Below are positions 7,609 to 16,544 of a stretch of DNA of 64,000 bases, piece after piece. The stretch is taken from assembly GCA_000985875.1 (NCBI GenBank), contig CCRI01000015.1, positions 62,001 through 126,000 on the forward strand, in the 5' to 3' direction. The position numbers were made by a program, and so were the translations under genes. How positions within the stretch are numbered: position 1 is the stretch's first letter; each line of letters starts with the position of its first letter. The notes under the pieces are model-generated. The model searched no databases, was not told the origin of the DNA, and worked only from the letters and a program-made list of their open reading frames with translations. The DNA is from Neorhizobium galegae bv. officinalis. GTDB taxonomy: Bacteria > Pseudomonadota > Alphaproteobacteria > Rhizobiales > Rhizobiaceae.

Positions 7609-8349
7609 ATGCATGCAGATATCGTTGATCTCCGCGAATTCTATCACTCGCCCCTCGGCCACCTTGCCGAGCAGTCGATCACGTTCGCGCTGTCTTCGCT
7701 CTGGGCGCGGCTGCCGGAAGAGCGGCTGGTGGGCCTTGGTTATGCGGTGCCCTATCTCGACCGTTTCCGCGCCGATACGGAACGCACCTTCGCCTTCATG
7801 CCGGCGGGCCAGGGGGCGGTGAATTGGCCGGTCAGCGAGCTTTCCTCGACCGCTCTCGTCTTCGACGAGGAACTACCGCTGCCGGACTCTTCCGTCGACC
7901 GCGTGCTGATGGTGCATTCGCTGGAATTTGCCGAAAACCCGCGGGAGACCTTGAAGGAGCTCTGGCGGGTGCTGGCGCCCGGCGGGCGGCTGGTCATCGT
8001 CGTGCCCAACCGGCGCGGCGTCTGGGCCCGAATGGAACATACGCCGTTCGGTTCCGGCCGGCCTTATTCGCGCGGCCAGCTCACCTCGCTGCTGCGCGAG
8101 ACCAATTTCACGCCGGGCGCCAGCGCCGAGGCGCTGTTCTTTCCGCCGTCGAAGATCCGCGCCGTGCTGAAGCTGCGCCAGGCCTTCGAGCGCTTGGGCC
8201 GTCGCTTCTGGCCGGTCTTTTCCGGGGTCATCGTGCTGGAGGCCCAGAAGCGGCTCTACCAGGGCCTGCCGGTCGCCGCTCGTGCTTCCCGGCGCGTCTT
8301 CGTGCCGGTGCTGGCCCCGCAGGGCGTGCCGACGACGCGGACGCGGTGA
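7609..8349 (+). CDS. Class I SAM-dependent methyltransferase
   Basis: A 246-residue protein with a class I methyltransferase fold. Recognisable parts are VDRVLMVHSLEF (motif II/post-motif II region with an acidic pair) and LKELWRVLAPGGRLVIVVPNRRG (motif III region). The glycine-rich motif I is degenerate (VGLGYAVPYLDRF), which is usual for the alphaproteobacterial proteins found beside gloB. Substrate is unknown. The gene is divergent from gloB, with 88 bases between starts. Two overlapping ATGs occur at 7609 and 7613; only 7609 is in frame. The C-terminus is basic and may be disordered. Confidence 0.82.
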   Translation: MHADIVDLREFYHSPLGHLAEQSITFALSSLWARLPEERLVGLGYAVPYLDRFRADTERTFAFMPAGQGAVNWPVSELSSTALVFDEELPLPDSSVDRVLMVHSLEFAENPRETLKELWRVLAPGGRLVIVVPNRRGVWARMEHTPFGSGRPYSRGQLTSLLRETNFTPGASAEALFFPPSKIRAVLKLRQAFERLGRRFWPVFSGVIVLEAQKRLYQGLPVAARASRRVFVPVLAPQGVPTTRTR

Positions 8350-8365
8350 ACGGGCTTCGCCGGCG

Positions 8366-8507
8366 CCCCTCATCCGCCCTGCCGGGCACCTTCTCCCCGT
8401 TTTGACGGGGAGAAGGGATATGCCGCGCCCGCCCAGTCCCTCTCTGACGACGATCGAGGCAAGTCCCCTCGCCCCGCTTGCGGGGAGAGGGTTAGGGTGA
8501 GGGGCAC
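8366..8507. repeat. RIME-like intergenic mosaic repeat, copy 1
   Basis: This GC-rich block contains two palindromes: CTTCTCCCCG..CGGGGAGAAG around 8389-8414, and CCCTCGCCCC..GGGGAGAGGG around 8466-8491, flanked by CCCCTCA...TGAGGGG. The core AAGGGATATGCCGCGCC recurs in the same orientation near 58330, so it is a dispersed repeat. Design and sequence resemble the Rhizobium-specific intergenic mosaic elements. It fills most of the 248-base gap between the methyltransferase gene and hisC and could end transcription of the former. Confidence 0.8.
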
Positions 8508-8597
8508 CCGTCAAGCACACCCTCGACAAAGGCGTTTTTCGGCATTAATCCCACTGGATCACACCCGCCGTCTAGGCTTTCCAAAAAGGTTGATCCG

Positions 8598-9707
8598 ATG
8601 AGCATCGTCACGAGTGAGCCCGTTCCGCGTCCAGGCATTCTGGATATCGCCGCCTATGTGCCCGGCAAGGAACATGCTCCGGGCGTGGCGCGCGTCTTCA
8701 AGCTTTCGTCCAACGAGACGCCGCTCGGCGCGAGCCCCAAGGCGATCGAGGCCTTCAAGCAGGCGGCCGGCCATCTCGAACTTTATCCGGACGGCCAGGC
8801 GATAGCGCTGCGCGAGGCGATCGCCTCGGTGCACGGGCTCAATATCGCAAACATCATGTGCGGCAACGGTTCCGACGAGCTGCTGGGCCTGCTCTGCCAC
8901 GTCTATCTCGGCGCGGGCGACGAAGCCATCATCACCGAGCACGGTTTCCTCGTCTACAAGATCCAGATCATGGGCGCCGGCGCCAAGGCGATCGAGGTGA
9001 AGGAAAAGGATTGCACCGTCGATGTCGACGCGATCCTGGCTGCCGTCACTGACAAGACCAAGATGGTGTTCATCGCCAATCCGGGCAATCCGACCGGCAC
9101 CTATGTCCCGGTCGCCGATATCCGCCGCCTGCATGCCGGCTTGCCGAAGAGCGTCATCCTGGTGCTCGACGCGGCTTACGCGGAATATGTGCGCAAGAAC
9201 GACTACGAAGCCGGCCTCGAACTGGTGTCTTCCAACAAGAACGTCGTGATGACCCGCACCTTCTCGAAGGTCTACGGCCTTGCGGCGCTGCGCATCGGCT
9301 GGATGTACGGCCCGGCCGGCATTCTCGATGCGCTGAACCGTGTGCGTGGGCCGTTCAACATGAACGCCCCGGCAATCGCCGCCGGTGCTGCCGCCATCCG
9401 CGACCAGGCCTTTGTCGAAAAGGCCGTCGAGCACAATTCTCTCTGGCAGGACAAGCTCACCCATGCGCTGGAAGGGATCGGCCTCAAGGTGACGCCGTCG
9501 GTCGCCAATTTCGTGCTGATCCATTTCCCGGATGTCGACGGCAAGCGGGCGCCGGAAGCGGATGCCTTCCTCACCAGCCGCGGTTACATCCTGCGCGCCG
9601 TCAAAGGCTACGGTTTCCCGAACGCGCTGCGCATGACGATCGGTTCTGAAGAGGCCAATCGCGGCGTCATCGAGACGCTCGGCGAATTCATGGGCAAAAG
9701 CGCATGA
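8598..9707 (+). CDS. hisC: Histidinol-phosphate aminotransferase (HisC-type)
   Basis: A 369-residue fold-type I PLP aminotransferase. The family markers are LSSNETPLGASP at the N-terminus, NPGNPTGTYV, DAAYAEYV, and the PLP lysine K224 in TRTFSKVYGLAALRIGW. HisC converts imidazole-acetol phosphate and glutamate to histidinol phosphate and 2-oxoglutarate. Because it overlaps the prephenate dehydrogenase gene by four bases (ATGA), this copy may mainly serve aromatic amino acid synthesis, as HisC-like enzymes often do. ATG 8598 has AAAAAGG 10 bases upstream. A second hisC in the genome would favour the aromatic role. Confidence 0.92.
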   Translation: MSIVTSEPVPRPGILDIAAYVPGKEHAPGVARVFKLSSNETPLGASPKAIEAFKQAAGHLELYPDGQAIALREAIASVHGLNIANIMCGNGSDELLGLLCHVYLGAGDEAIITEHGFLVYKIQIMGAGAKAIEVKEKDCTVDVDAILAAVTDKTKMVFIANPGNPTGTYVPVADIRRLHAGLPKSVILVLDAAYAEYVRKNDYEAGLELVSSNKNVVMTRTFSKVYGLAALRIGWMYGPAGILDALNRVRGPFNMNAPAIAAGAAAIRDQAFVEKAVEHNSLWQDKLTHALEGIGLKVTPSVANFVLIHFPDVDGKRAPEADAFLTSRGYILRAVKGYGFPNALRMTIGSEEANRGVIETLGEFMGKSA

Positions 9708-10633
9708 GCACGCCGCTCTTCGACAGGATCGCGCTGATCGGCATCGGCCTGATCGGCTCGTCGATCGCCCGTGACGTCAAGGAATTGGGCCTGGCCGGCG
9801 AGGTGGTGATTTCCAGCCGCAGCGCCGAAACCCTGAAACGCGCCGAAGAGCTGGCGCTCGGCACGCATTACGTTGCGTCCGCGGCCGATGCGGTGAAGGA
9901 CGCGGATCTCGTCATCGTGTCGGTGCCGGTCGGCGCATCGGAAGCGGTTGCCAAACAGATCGCCGGCAGCCTCAAGCCCGGCGCCATCGTCACCGATGTC
10001 GGCTCCACCAAGGCCTCCGTCATCGCGCAGATGGCGCCGCATATGCCGGAAGGCGTACATTTCATCCCGGGCCATCCGCTGGCGGGCACCGAAAAATCCG
10101 GCCCGGATGCCGGCTTCGTAGGCCTGTTCCGGGACCGCTGGTGCATCTTCACGCCGCTCCCGGATACGGATCAGGCCGCGCTCGACACGCTGAAATCCTT
10201 CTGGATGGCGCTCGGCTCGCGGATCGACGAGATGGATCCGCAGCACCATGACAAGGTTCTGGCGATCGTCTCCCATCTGCCGCACATCATCGCCTACAAC
10301 ATCGTCGGCACGGCGGATGATCTCGAGACGGTGACCGACGCGGAAGTGATCAAATATTCCGCCTCCGGTTTTCGCGATTTCACCCGCCTTGCCGCGTCAG
10401 ACCCCACCATGTGGCGGGATGTGTGCCTGCACAACAAGGATGCGATCCTGGAAATGCTGGCGCGGTTTTCGGAAGATCTCGCCTATCTGCAGCGGGCGAT
10501 CCGCTGGGGCGAGGGCGACAAGCTGTTCGAACTCTTCACCCGCACCCGCGCCATCCGCCGCTCGATCGTCCAGGCCGGCCAGGACGTCGACGCGCCGGAC
10601 TTCGGCCGCCACGCGCTCGACGTCAAGAAGTGA
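9704..10633 (+). CDS. tyrC: Prephenate/arogenate dehydrogenase family protein
   Basis: A 309-residue NAD(P)-dependent dehydrogenase of tyrosine synthesis. The Rossmann motif IALIGIGLIGSSIA (about residues 8-21), TDVGSTKASV, and the catalytic-region histidine in FIPGHPLAGTEKSGP are those of the TyrA/TyrC family; a helical dimerisation domain follows. It lacks a chorismate mutase domain. The start overlaps the hisC stop (ATGA), so translation is coupled, and the pair would supply successive steps of tyrosine synthesis: oxidative decarboxylation and transamination. Whether prephenate or arogenate is the preferred substrate cannot be told from the sequence. It converges with the DUF2125 gene after only 6 bases. 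Confidence 0.92.
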   Translation: MSTPLFDRIALIGIGLIGSSIARDVKELGLAGEVVISSRSAETLKRAEELALGTHYVASAADAVKDADLVIVSVPVGASEAVAKQIAGSLKPGAIVTDVGSTKASVIAQMAPHMPEGVHFIPGHPLAGTEKSGPDAGFVGLFRDRWCIFTPLPDTDQAALDTLKSFWMALGSRIDEMDPQHHDKVLAIVSHLPHIIAYNIVGTADDLETVTDAEVIKYSASGFRDFTRLAASDPTMWRDVCLHNKDAILEMLARFSEDLAYLQRAIRWGEGDKLFELFTRTRAIRRSIVQAGQDVDAPDFGRHALDVKK

Positions 10634-10639
10634 TCCCGC

Positions 10640-11644
10640 TCAGATCGGCGGGATTTCGCCGATCTGGATGAAGCCGCCGGCGAACACCTTGCCGCGGTTG
10701 ATGGTCAGGTCCAGCGATGCGCTCTTGCCGCGGCCGAGGGCGGACAGCATGTTGGCGGCGGTCTTCAGCGTCGGTGCGATCTGCGGAAACGCCTGGCTCA
10801 GGCTGTCGCGCCAGGCATCGATCTGCTCGACCCGTAGTTTCAGCTTGCCTGACAGGTAGCCCTGCTCGTCGAAGGAGAAGGGGCCGGAAACGGTGATCAG
10901 CTTGCCATCACCGAGATCAGCCGAAATGCTGCGCATCTGGCCCTGAGTGCCATAAAGAACGGTTCCGTTCGGATCGGATCCGTCTATCATGCCGGCGCGG
11001 CCGGTGAGGGTCAGGTCGAGATTGGCCGTGAACCGTGGCAGAAGCTGCGGCAGGTCCTTCATCACTATGTCGGTGTTTTGCAGCGTCATGGCCGCGTCGA
11101 GGTCATTGCCGTTCTGGCGCAGATGAATCTCGGTGTGACCGGCGCTGATATTGAAGGCCTGGCCCGTTGCCGACGACAGTATGTTCGTCCTGGCGTTCTC
11201 GATCACGGTGGAGGTGCGCTCCACCCCGCGAAACCGGGTGATCAGGCTCGACTGGAAATTCTCCCAGGTGGTCGAGACCGAAAGCCCGTGGCCGGTGCGG
11301 ATCTCGATCGGCGAATCGAGTTCCCAGACGATATGGCCGGGATTGTAGACCTGGGCGGCGGACCGCAGGGATCCGAACATTGCGGAAATGCCGTTGGTGC
11401 GGTCGTCGACCGAGACCTTCGAGCAGAACAGGCCGATCCGGAACGGGTAGCCGCGATAGTCCGCGTCGGCGCATTCCGCCGAGATGCCGCGCTTTTCCTG
11501 GCTGCCCAGCAGGCTCAGCGTCCGCTCCTTCAGCACCGAGGCGCCATAGAACCAGCCGGCCGTGTAAAGTGCGATCACCAGCACCACCCCGGAGGCGAGG
11601 AGCCATAATTTTCCGCTGACGCCAGTTCGGCTTGACGCTGCCAT
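10640..11644 (-). CDS. DUF2125 domain-containing membrane-anchored protein
   Basis: A 334-residue protein of the DUF2125 family, alphaproteobacterial proteins with one N-terminal membrane anchor (LWLLASGVVLVIALYTAGWFYGA) and a large periplasmic part. The periplasmic part contains short amphipathic beta strands resembling AsmA-like lipid-transfer domains; I infer this only by general pattern. A Cys pair in the AECADADYRGYPFRIGLFCS segment marks the family. ATG 11644 was chosen because GGAG lies 8 bases upstream; a TTG 12 bases further up starts inside that element. It is divergent from the gamma-glutamylcyclotransferase gene. Confidence 0.8.
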   Translation of the reverse strand: MAASSRTGVSGKLWLLASGVVLVIALYTAGWFYGASVLKERTLSLLGSQEKRGISAECADADYRGYPFRIGLFCSKVSVDDRTNGISAMFGSLRSAAQVYNPGHIVWELDSPIEIRTGHGLSVSTTWENFQSSLITRFRGVERTSTVIENARTNILSSATGQAFNISAGHTEIHLRQNGNDLDAAMTLQNTDIVMKDLPQLLPRFTANLDLTLTGRAGMIDGSDPNGTVLYGTQGQMRSISADLGDGKLITVSGPFSFDEQGYLSGKLKLRVEQIDAWRDSLSQAFPQIAPTLKTAANMLSALGRGKSASLDLTINRGKVFAGGFIQIGEIPPI

Positions 11645-11711
11645 GATGTTCTCCAATGGTGCTGGGAAAGTTGGGGCGGGTCGCTTCGATTGGAATGGTG
11701 TGGCGCGGGAT

Positions 11712-12248
11712 ATGGACGAATTTTGGGTGTTTGGCTACGGGTCCCTGATGTGGAATCCGGGTTTTGCGTTTGAGGAAAGACTGACCGCACGTGCCTTCGG
11801 CTTCCGCCGCTCCCTCTGCGTCTGGTCTCATGTGCATCGCGGCACGCCGGATCATCCGGGCCTGGTCCTCGGTCTCGACCGCGGCGGTTCATGCCGCGGC
11901 GTCGCGTTCCGGGTGAGCGGGGAGAACCGGGCGGACGTGCTCGACTATCTGCGCCGGCGGGAACTCGTCACCAATGTCTATCTGGAAAAGATGCTGCCCG
12001 TCTCGCTCAGCGATGGGCGGCAGGTAAGGGCGGTCGGCTATATCGTCGATCGCAATCATGTCCAATATGCCGGCGCGCTCGAGATCGAGCAGGCCGCCGA
12101 GATCGTCCACCGTTCCACCGGCCAGTCGGGCCCGAACGATGCCTACCTGTTCAATACGCTGGCGCATCTGAAGGACATGGGCATTCGTGATCACTGGCTG
12201 GAAGGCGTCGGTGCGACGGTGACAGCGCGAGCTCAGGCCGCCGTCTGA
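11712..12248 (+). CDS. Gamma-glutamylcyclotransferase (ChaC-like)
   Basis: A 178-residue protein with the ChaC/GGCT fold. The start MDEFWVFGYGSLMWNPGF contains the YGSL substrate-binding motif, and the segment GLVLGLDRGGSCRGVAF leads into the fold core. ChaC enzymes degrade glutathione to 5-oxoproline and Cys-Gly. The start ATG 11712 matches the family N-terminus; an earlier in-frame ATG at 11643 would add 23 unrelated residues overlapping the divergent gene's start. The 3' end overlaps plsC on the opposite strand by 16 bases. With gloB and grxC elsewhere in the window it belongs to general thiol metabolism, though not to one operon. Confidence 0.88.
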   Translation: MDEFWVFGYGSLMWNPGFAFEERLTARAFGFRRSLCVWSHVHRGTPDHPGLVLGLDRGGSCRGVAFRVSGENRADVLDYLRRRELVTNVYLEKMLPVSLSDGRQVRAVGYIVDRNHVQYAGALEIEQAAEIVHRSTGQSGPNDAYLFNTLAHLKDMGIRDHWLEGVGATVTARAQAAV

Positions 12249-13024
12249 GCCTTCAGCTCGGCAAGTCGCTTGACCGCCGAGGGTGGCAGCGGCAGGTGCG
12301 GGTTGGCGGCCACGGTCTCGACCAGCAGCTTGTCGCTTTCCCGTTCCAGCGTTTCGACCAGAAGGGCGTAGAAGGCATCCGGATCCATGCCCGGCGCGAT
12401 CGGCGGCAGGATGCGGACCTTGAAATGGCCGGGATATTTGATGAGCTTGCGGCGGCCCCAGAACAGGCCCCAATGAGCGACGATCGGCACGACGGGCACT
12501 TCCACGTCGCGATAGATGCGGGCGATGCCGTAGCGGTATTGCGGCTCGGCGCCCGGCGGTCGGCGCGTACCTTCCGGATAGATGATGAGCTGGCGGTTGT
12601 TGGCCATCTCCTCCTTGGTGCGGACCATGACGTCGACCATGACCTTGCCGCGGGCGCCGCGGTTGACCGGAATCATCTTCTGCTTGGCGGCGTACCAGCC
12701 GAACAGCGGGATCCACATCAGCTCGCGCTTGAGGATATAGACCGGGTCCCGCTGCCAGGGCAGGAGGGCGACGGTATCCCAGGCGGATTGATGCTTGGGG
12801 GCGAAGATGCAGCCGCCTTCGGGAACGTTTTCCAGGCCCTCGATCTCGAACGTGGCGCCGACGATCTTTGCCATCAGCCAGTTGCAGGAGGCGGCCCAGG
12901 CTTTGGGGATGCGGTAGGCCGCCTTGCGCGGCATCAGGAAATAGATCGGGCTCAGCACGATCATGCGGACGATCAGGTTTGTGTAGAAGGCGATATTGAA
13001 AAGAACCGAACGCACCAGCAGCAT
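12233..13024 (-). CDS. plsC: 1-acyl-sn-glycerol-3-phosphate acyltransferase (PlsC family)
   Basis: A 263-residue membrane-bound acyltransferase that acylates lysophosphatidic acid to phosphatidic acid. The catalytic H-X4-D motif is at H78-D83 in KHQSAWDT, the glycerol-phosphate-binding motif is PEGTR at 150-154, and two N-terminal hydrophobic segments anchor it. ATG 13024 gives the usual short N-terminus MLLVRSVLF; the open frame runs 23 codons further upstream without homology. In rhizobia this could alternatively be an ornithine-lipid acyltransferase (OlsA-like), but the context gives no support for that. It lies downstream of the YdcF gene on the same strand. Confidence 0.88.
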   Translation of the reverse strand: MLLVRSVLFNIAFYTNLIVRMIVLSPIYFLMPRKAAYRIPKAWAASCNWLMAKIVGATFEIEGLENVPEGGCIFAPKHQSAWDTVALLPWQRDPVYILKRELMWIPLFGWYAAKQKMIPVNRGARGKVMVDVMVRTKEEMANNRQLIIYPEGTRRPPGAEPQYRYGIARIYRDVEVPVVPIVAHWGLFWGRRKLIKYPGHFKVRILPPIAPGMDPDAFYALLVETLERESDKLLVETVAANPHLPLPPSAVKRLAELKAQTAA

Positions 13025-13108
13025 GAAAGGCTTCCTCTTGGACAGGCGTTGCCTACACGAGATCGCGCCACGAAAAAAGCGCCAGGGCCTCATGCGGAGG
13101 GAAAAGTG

Positions 13109-13840
13109 TCAGGGCGCGGGCTTTGCCGCGGTCTTCGGCGGGTCATCGTTGCGCAGTCCGCTGCCGCGCTCGATGCCGAACCAGTCGCGGCCGGTGGCCA
13201 GCACGACCTTGCCGTATTCGGAAAGCATGGTGCGCAACACGTCCGGCTCGGCGAACCAGGCTTTTCGGGTGAGATCGGAACTGACCACGGGATAGGGAAT
13301 GAACTCCGTCACCGGGTCGGCGCGGCGCAGTTCGTGCAGGCTGCGCAGCATATGATAGTTGTTGGTGACGACCAGCACGGACTTGTAGCCGTGGTCGTGG
13401 ATCCAGCGGGTGATTTCATTGGCATTACCGATCGTGTCGATCGCATCGTAGCCGATATCGACGCAACAGGCGAAGAGGTCGGGTGAGGCCTGCGTGACCT
13501 TGCGGATCTGGGTCGGGCTGGTGGACGGATGCGCGCCGGAGATCAGCAGTCGCTGGCCGGCTCCGTCCCGCAGAAGCCCGAGCGCCTGCTCGATGCGCTG
13601 ATAGCCGCCGGTCAGGACGACGATCGCATCCGCCTTGATGCCGTCAGGCGCCCTCAGCGAGGTCACGGCATTTGCAAACCACAAAAAACCGCCGAAAAGC
13701 AGGGCCAATCCGAGCACGCAGGCCATGATGATGCGACGCGCGGCCCATCGCAGCCGGCTGTTGCGCGAAAACACTCCGCCGAGCCACCGCCGCGGGTGGC
13801 GGTCTGCTCCATTTTCGGGTGTGGTCGGGGCCGGTGTCAT
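13109..13840 (-). CDS. YdcF family protein (DUF218, SanA/ElyC-like)
   Basis: A 243-residue protein with one N-terminal transmembrane helix (IIMACVLGLALLFGGFLWF) and a periplasmic DUF218 domain. The family signatures AIVVLTGGYQRIEQAL, LLISGAHP and VVTNNYHMLRSL are all present. Family members such as ElyC and SanA affect envelope integrity and peptidoglycan or lipid-carrier metabolism; the enzymatic reaction is unsettled. It sits between ftsX and plsC, all on the minus strand, with gaps of 64 and 84 bases, so it could belong to one envelope-biogenesis transcript starting at ftsE. The start ATG 13840 has no strong ribosome-binding element. Confidence 0.85.
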   Translation of the reverse strand: MTPAPTTPENGADRHPRRWLGGVFSRNSRLRWAARRIIMACVLGLALLFGGFLWFANAVTSLRAPDGIKADAIVVLTGGYQRIEQALGLLRDGAGQRLLISGAHPSTSPTQIRKVTQASPDLFACCVDIGYDAIDTIGNANEITRWIHDHGYKSVLVVTNNYHMLRSLHELRRADPVTEFIPYPVVSSDLTRKAWFAEPDVLRTMLSEYGKVVLATGRDWFGIERGSGLRNDDPPKTAAKPAP

Positions 13841-13904
13841 GATTGTCCATAGCCGGAGATTCGTGGCGAGAACAGGGCCAACCTACAGAGGGAAGTGGCC
13901 CGTT

Positions 13905-14963
13905 TCAAGAAGCTGACAATCCGTCGGATCGCGCCGGATCGGAGCGGATCAGGTCGATTTCGTCGATCGTGCGCATGACCGTGAACCGGGCGGTCAGCGT
14001 CGTCAGCAGCGCGATCACGATCATTGTCGCGAAGATGCCGAGATAACCGCCAACGCCGATGGTGAAGGAACCGAACAGGGCGCTCGCCTGGTCGCTCTCC
14101 GGCGTCGCCAGCGAATTCGCCTGCCACATGTTGGCGATCGCAAACATCACGGCTGCGAGCGCGCCGCCGGCGGCCGATCCCTTGATGCTGATCTTCAGGA
14201 AATGTTTCTGGAACTCACCGGCCACGAAAGAGCTTTCGGCACCGACGAAATGCAGGACCTCGACGATATGGCGATTGCCGGACAGCGCCCCGCGGGTCGC
14301 AAAGATCACCGTCAGGATCATCGCCGTGAAGACGAGGACGAGGACGCCCATGCCGATCAGCACTGTCGTGTGCGCCATCGACACCAGGCGATCCACCCAG
14401 GTGCGGTGATCATCGAGGAAGGCCTGCGGGATTTCGGTCTTCAGGAGATCGCGCATCCCGGCGAAATCGGGTGGGTTCTGCTCGTCTATGGTGACGATGA
14501 CGAGGCGCGGGACGGGCAGGTCGGCGAGGTTCAGTCCGGTACCGAGCCACGGTTCGAGAAGCCTTGCCGTCGCGCTTTCGTCCATGATCGTGCCCTCGCG
14601 GGTGCCGACGAAGGTGAGCGCCAGGTCGCGGGCTTTCTTCAAGGCCGCATCCATGTCGAGCCCGTCGTCCGGTTTGATCTGGATGGTGATCTCGCGGGAA
14701 ATCTGGCTCTGCCAGCTCGATGCCGTCGCCCTCACCATGCTCACCGCGCCGAGCGTCAGGCAGGCGAGGAAGGCCATGATGGCGATCACCACCATCAGCG
14801 CGTTGCCCTGGATGTTGGAGGGCGGGAGGATAGGGGCGGTTGGCCGCACCCGCATCTCGACGCGGCGCGCCGGCTTCTGGCCAGCCGGCGAGGCCTGCTG
14901 CTCGTTCGCGGGCTCTTGCGGTTGGGCGCTCTTGGTCGCTTTCGGGCGGCTCAGCTCATTCAT
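13905..14963 (-). CDS. ftsX: Cell division protein FtsX
   Basis: FtsX is the membrane half of the FtsEX complex, which couples cytosolic ATP use to periplasmic peptidoglycan hydrolases at the division site. The 352-residue protein has a Pro/Gln-rich cytoplasmic N-tail, one transmembrane helix (ALMVVIAIMAFLACLTLGAV), a periplasmic domain of about 120 residues, and three C-terminal helices in an FtsX/MacB-type permease domain (RHIVEVLHFVGA is a typical coupling segment). Its start overlaps the ftsE stop by 8 bases, so the two are translationally coupled. Length is slightly above the E. coli protein, as expected for rhizobia. Confidence 0.93.
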   Translation of the reverse strand: MNELSRPKATKSAQPQEPANEQQASPAGQKPARRVEMRVRPTAPILPPSNIQGNALMVVIAIMAFLACLTLGAVSMVRATASSWQSQISREITIQIKPDDGLDMDAALKKARDLALTFVGTREGTIMDESATARLLEPWLGTGLNLADLPVPRLVIVTIDEQNPPDFAGMRDLLKTEIPQAFLDDHRTWVDRLVSMAHTTVLIGMGVLVLVFTAMILTVIFATRGALSGNRHIVEVLHFVGAESSFVAGEFQKHFLKISIKGSAAGGALAAVMFAIANMWQANSLATPESDQASALFGSFTIGVGGYLGIFATMIVIALLTTLTARFTVMRTIDEIDLIRSDPARSDGLSAS

Positions 14964-15615
14964 AGATATCGAGCCGCCCTTCGGTGAGGATCATCCGCCG
15001 TGCGTCTACCTGGTCCATCAAGGCCAGATCATGGGTGGCGATGACGACGGCGGTGCCGAGCCGGTTGAGTTCGAGGAAGAGATTGAGGAGCCGGCGCGCC
15101 ATCGGCGGATCGACATTGCCGGTCGGCTCGTCGGCGAGCAGGATTTCGGGCTGGTCCATCAGCGCGCGGGCAATCGCCGCGCGCTGCTTCTCGCCGCCGG
15201 ACAGGACGGCCGGCAGGACGTTGATGCGCTCGCCGAGCCCGACCCATTTCAGAAGCTCGATCACGTCGTTGCGGTAGGAGCTCTCCTCCTTGCCGCGCAC
15301 GCGCAGCGGCAGCGCGACGTTCTCATAGGTCGTGAGATGGTCGAGCAGGCGAAAATCCTGGAAGACGATGCCGACCCGGCGGCGCAGCATCGGCAGTTCG
15401 GCGCGCGGGATCTGCGACAGGTCGCGGCCGAACATGTGGATGATGCCGCGGGTGGGGTGCAGCGACATGAACAGCAGGCGCAGCAGTGTGGTCTTCCCAG
15501 CGCCCGATGGGCCCGTGAGGAACTGGAACGAGCGCTTGGGGATGTCGAAGGTCATATCCCTCAGGATCTCCGGACCCATCCCATAGCGCAGACCAACGTT
15601 TTCGAAATGAATCAA
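14956..15615 (-). CDS. ftsE: Cell division ATP-binding protein FtsE
   Basis: A 219-residue ABC ATPase that pairs with FtsX at the divisome. Walker A GPSGAGKTT is at 35-43, the signature LSGGEKQR at 138-145 and Walker B ILLADEP at 158-164; the E following D is the catalytic base. The opening MIHFENVGLRY is typical of FtsE. The gene leads the ftsEX unit. The upstream 207-base gap to the divergent DUF3426-like gene contains a TTAACCAT sequence that resembles a CtrA half-site, which would fit cell-cycle control but is unproven. Confidence 0.95.
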   Translation of the reverse strand: MIHFENVGLRYGMGPEILRDMTFDIPKRSFQFLTGPSGAGKTTLLRLLFMSLHPTRGIIHMFGRDLSQIPRAELPMLRRRVGIVFQDFRLLDHLTTYENVALPLRVRGKEESSYRNDVIELLKWVGLGERINVLPAVLSGGEKQRAAIARALMDQPEILLADEPTGNVDPPMARRLLNLFLELNRLGTAVVIATHDLALMDQVDARRMILTEGRLDIYE

Positions 15616-15822
15616 CGGCTGACCCAGTCCTCGCTCTTTCGACTCTCTGGTGCCCGTCTATCTCTTAACGACCCGGGTAAACGAACGGTAAATCACGCGC
15701 GGAAAAGGGCTAATTTCAGGCCGTATTTGCGATGCGTTAACCATTTCAATTTACGACTGAGCAGGATTCGATTCAATGCCCGCAATCCCGAACAAAGGGG
15801 AAAACGGGCCGAAGAGGGCCCC

Positions 15823-16482
15823 ATGAGCACGTTTGGCAGCCATCAGGGCAAGACAGTCATCCGGATGGACATCCTGCCGCCGGAACCTTCCGCGCGCACG
15901 ACCCGGATGAACCCGCGGCGCGGCGAGGTGGTCGACGCCCAGTTCGTTCCGGTTCGCGAGACCTTCCGCCGCGGCCCGACCCCGCGCTCGCACAACGATA
16001 ACCGGACCAGACGTGCGGAATCCGCAGTCGCCGCATCGTCGTTCGCGGAGCGGGTCGTCGCCCGGATGGAGCGCGGCCTGATGCGTCTTTCCGCCGATTT
16101 TTTCTCGGCGGTCGTGGCCGTTGTCTTCGTCACCGTTTTCAGCCTCGCGGGCGGCTTCACCTTCCTGTTTGCAGGCTCGACGACGGCCGAGGCCGGACCG
16201 ACCCTCGACATAACCCATGTGACGATGACGCCGCAGGATGCCAATGGCATGCGCGTGCTGCTGATCAACGGCATCGTCGAGAATCGCGGCGGTGACAATC
16301 GTGCCATGCCGCAGATCCGCGCCGAGCTGATGTCCGGCCAGACGCTCATTGCGACGACGCTGATCTCGCCACCGGCGGCGTCCATCGAGGGCGGTCAGAG
16401 CCGCGGCTTCTCGGCGCGCGTGCCCCACCCCGGTGGAAAACTGCCCGATCTGCGGCTTTCCTTTGCGGAACGGGGTGCCTAA
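15823..16482 (+). CDS. Single-pass membrane protein with DUF3426-like C-terminal domain
   Basis: A 219-residue protein with a charged, Arg/Pro-rich cytoplasmic N-tail of about 95 residues, one membrane helix (VVAVVFVTVFSLAGGFTFLFAG), and a C-terminal domain (from TLDITHVTMTPQD) shaped like DUF3426/FxLYD beta-sandwich domains. Related proteins usually carry an N-terminal MJ0042-type zinc ribbon; none is visible here, and reading further upstream in frame does not reveal one. GAGGG 6 bases before ATG 15823 supports the start. The gene is divergent from ftsE and lies 62 bases before hpt. Function is unknown; position next to ftsEX suggests an envelope role. Confidence 0.72.
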   Translation: MSTFGSHQGKTVIRMDILPPEPSARTTRMNPRRGEVVDAQFVPVRETFRRGPTPRSHNDNRTRRAESAVAASSFAERVVARMERGLMRLSADFFSAVVAVVFVTVFSLAGGFTFLFAGSTTAEAGPTLDITHVTMTPQDANGMRVLLINGIVENRGGDNRAMPQIRAELMSGQTLIATTLISPPAASIEGGQSRGFSARVPHPGGKLPDLRLSFAERGA

Positions 16483-16544
16483 AGCTTTCGCTTCCTCGGC
16501 GGATTGTGGTATCGCGGTTTTTTACGGACACGCAGGAGAACCTC

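Noticed and set aside
14488..15822. N-terminal extension of the DUF3426-like gene running back across ftsX and ftsE
   Set aside because: The frame is open only because of antisense codon use; GAGGG before ATG 15823 and the protein pattern set the start.
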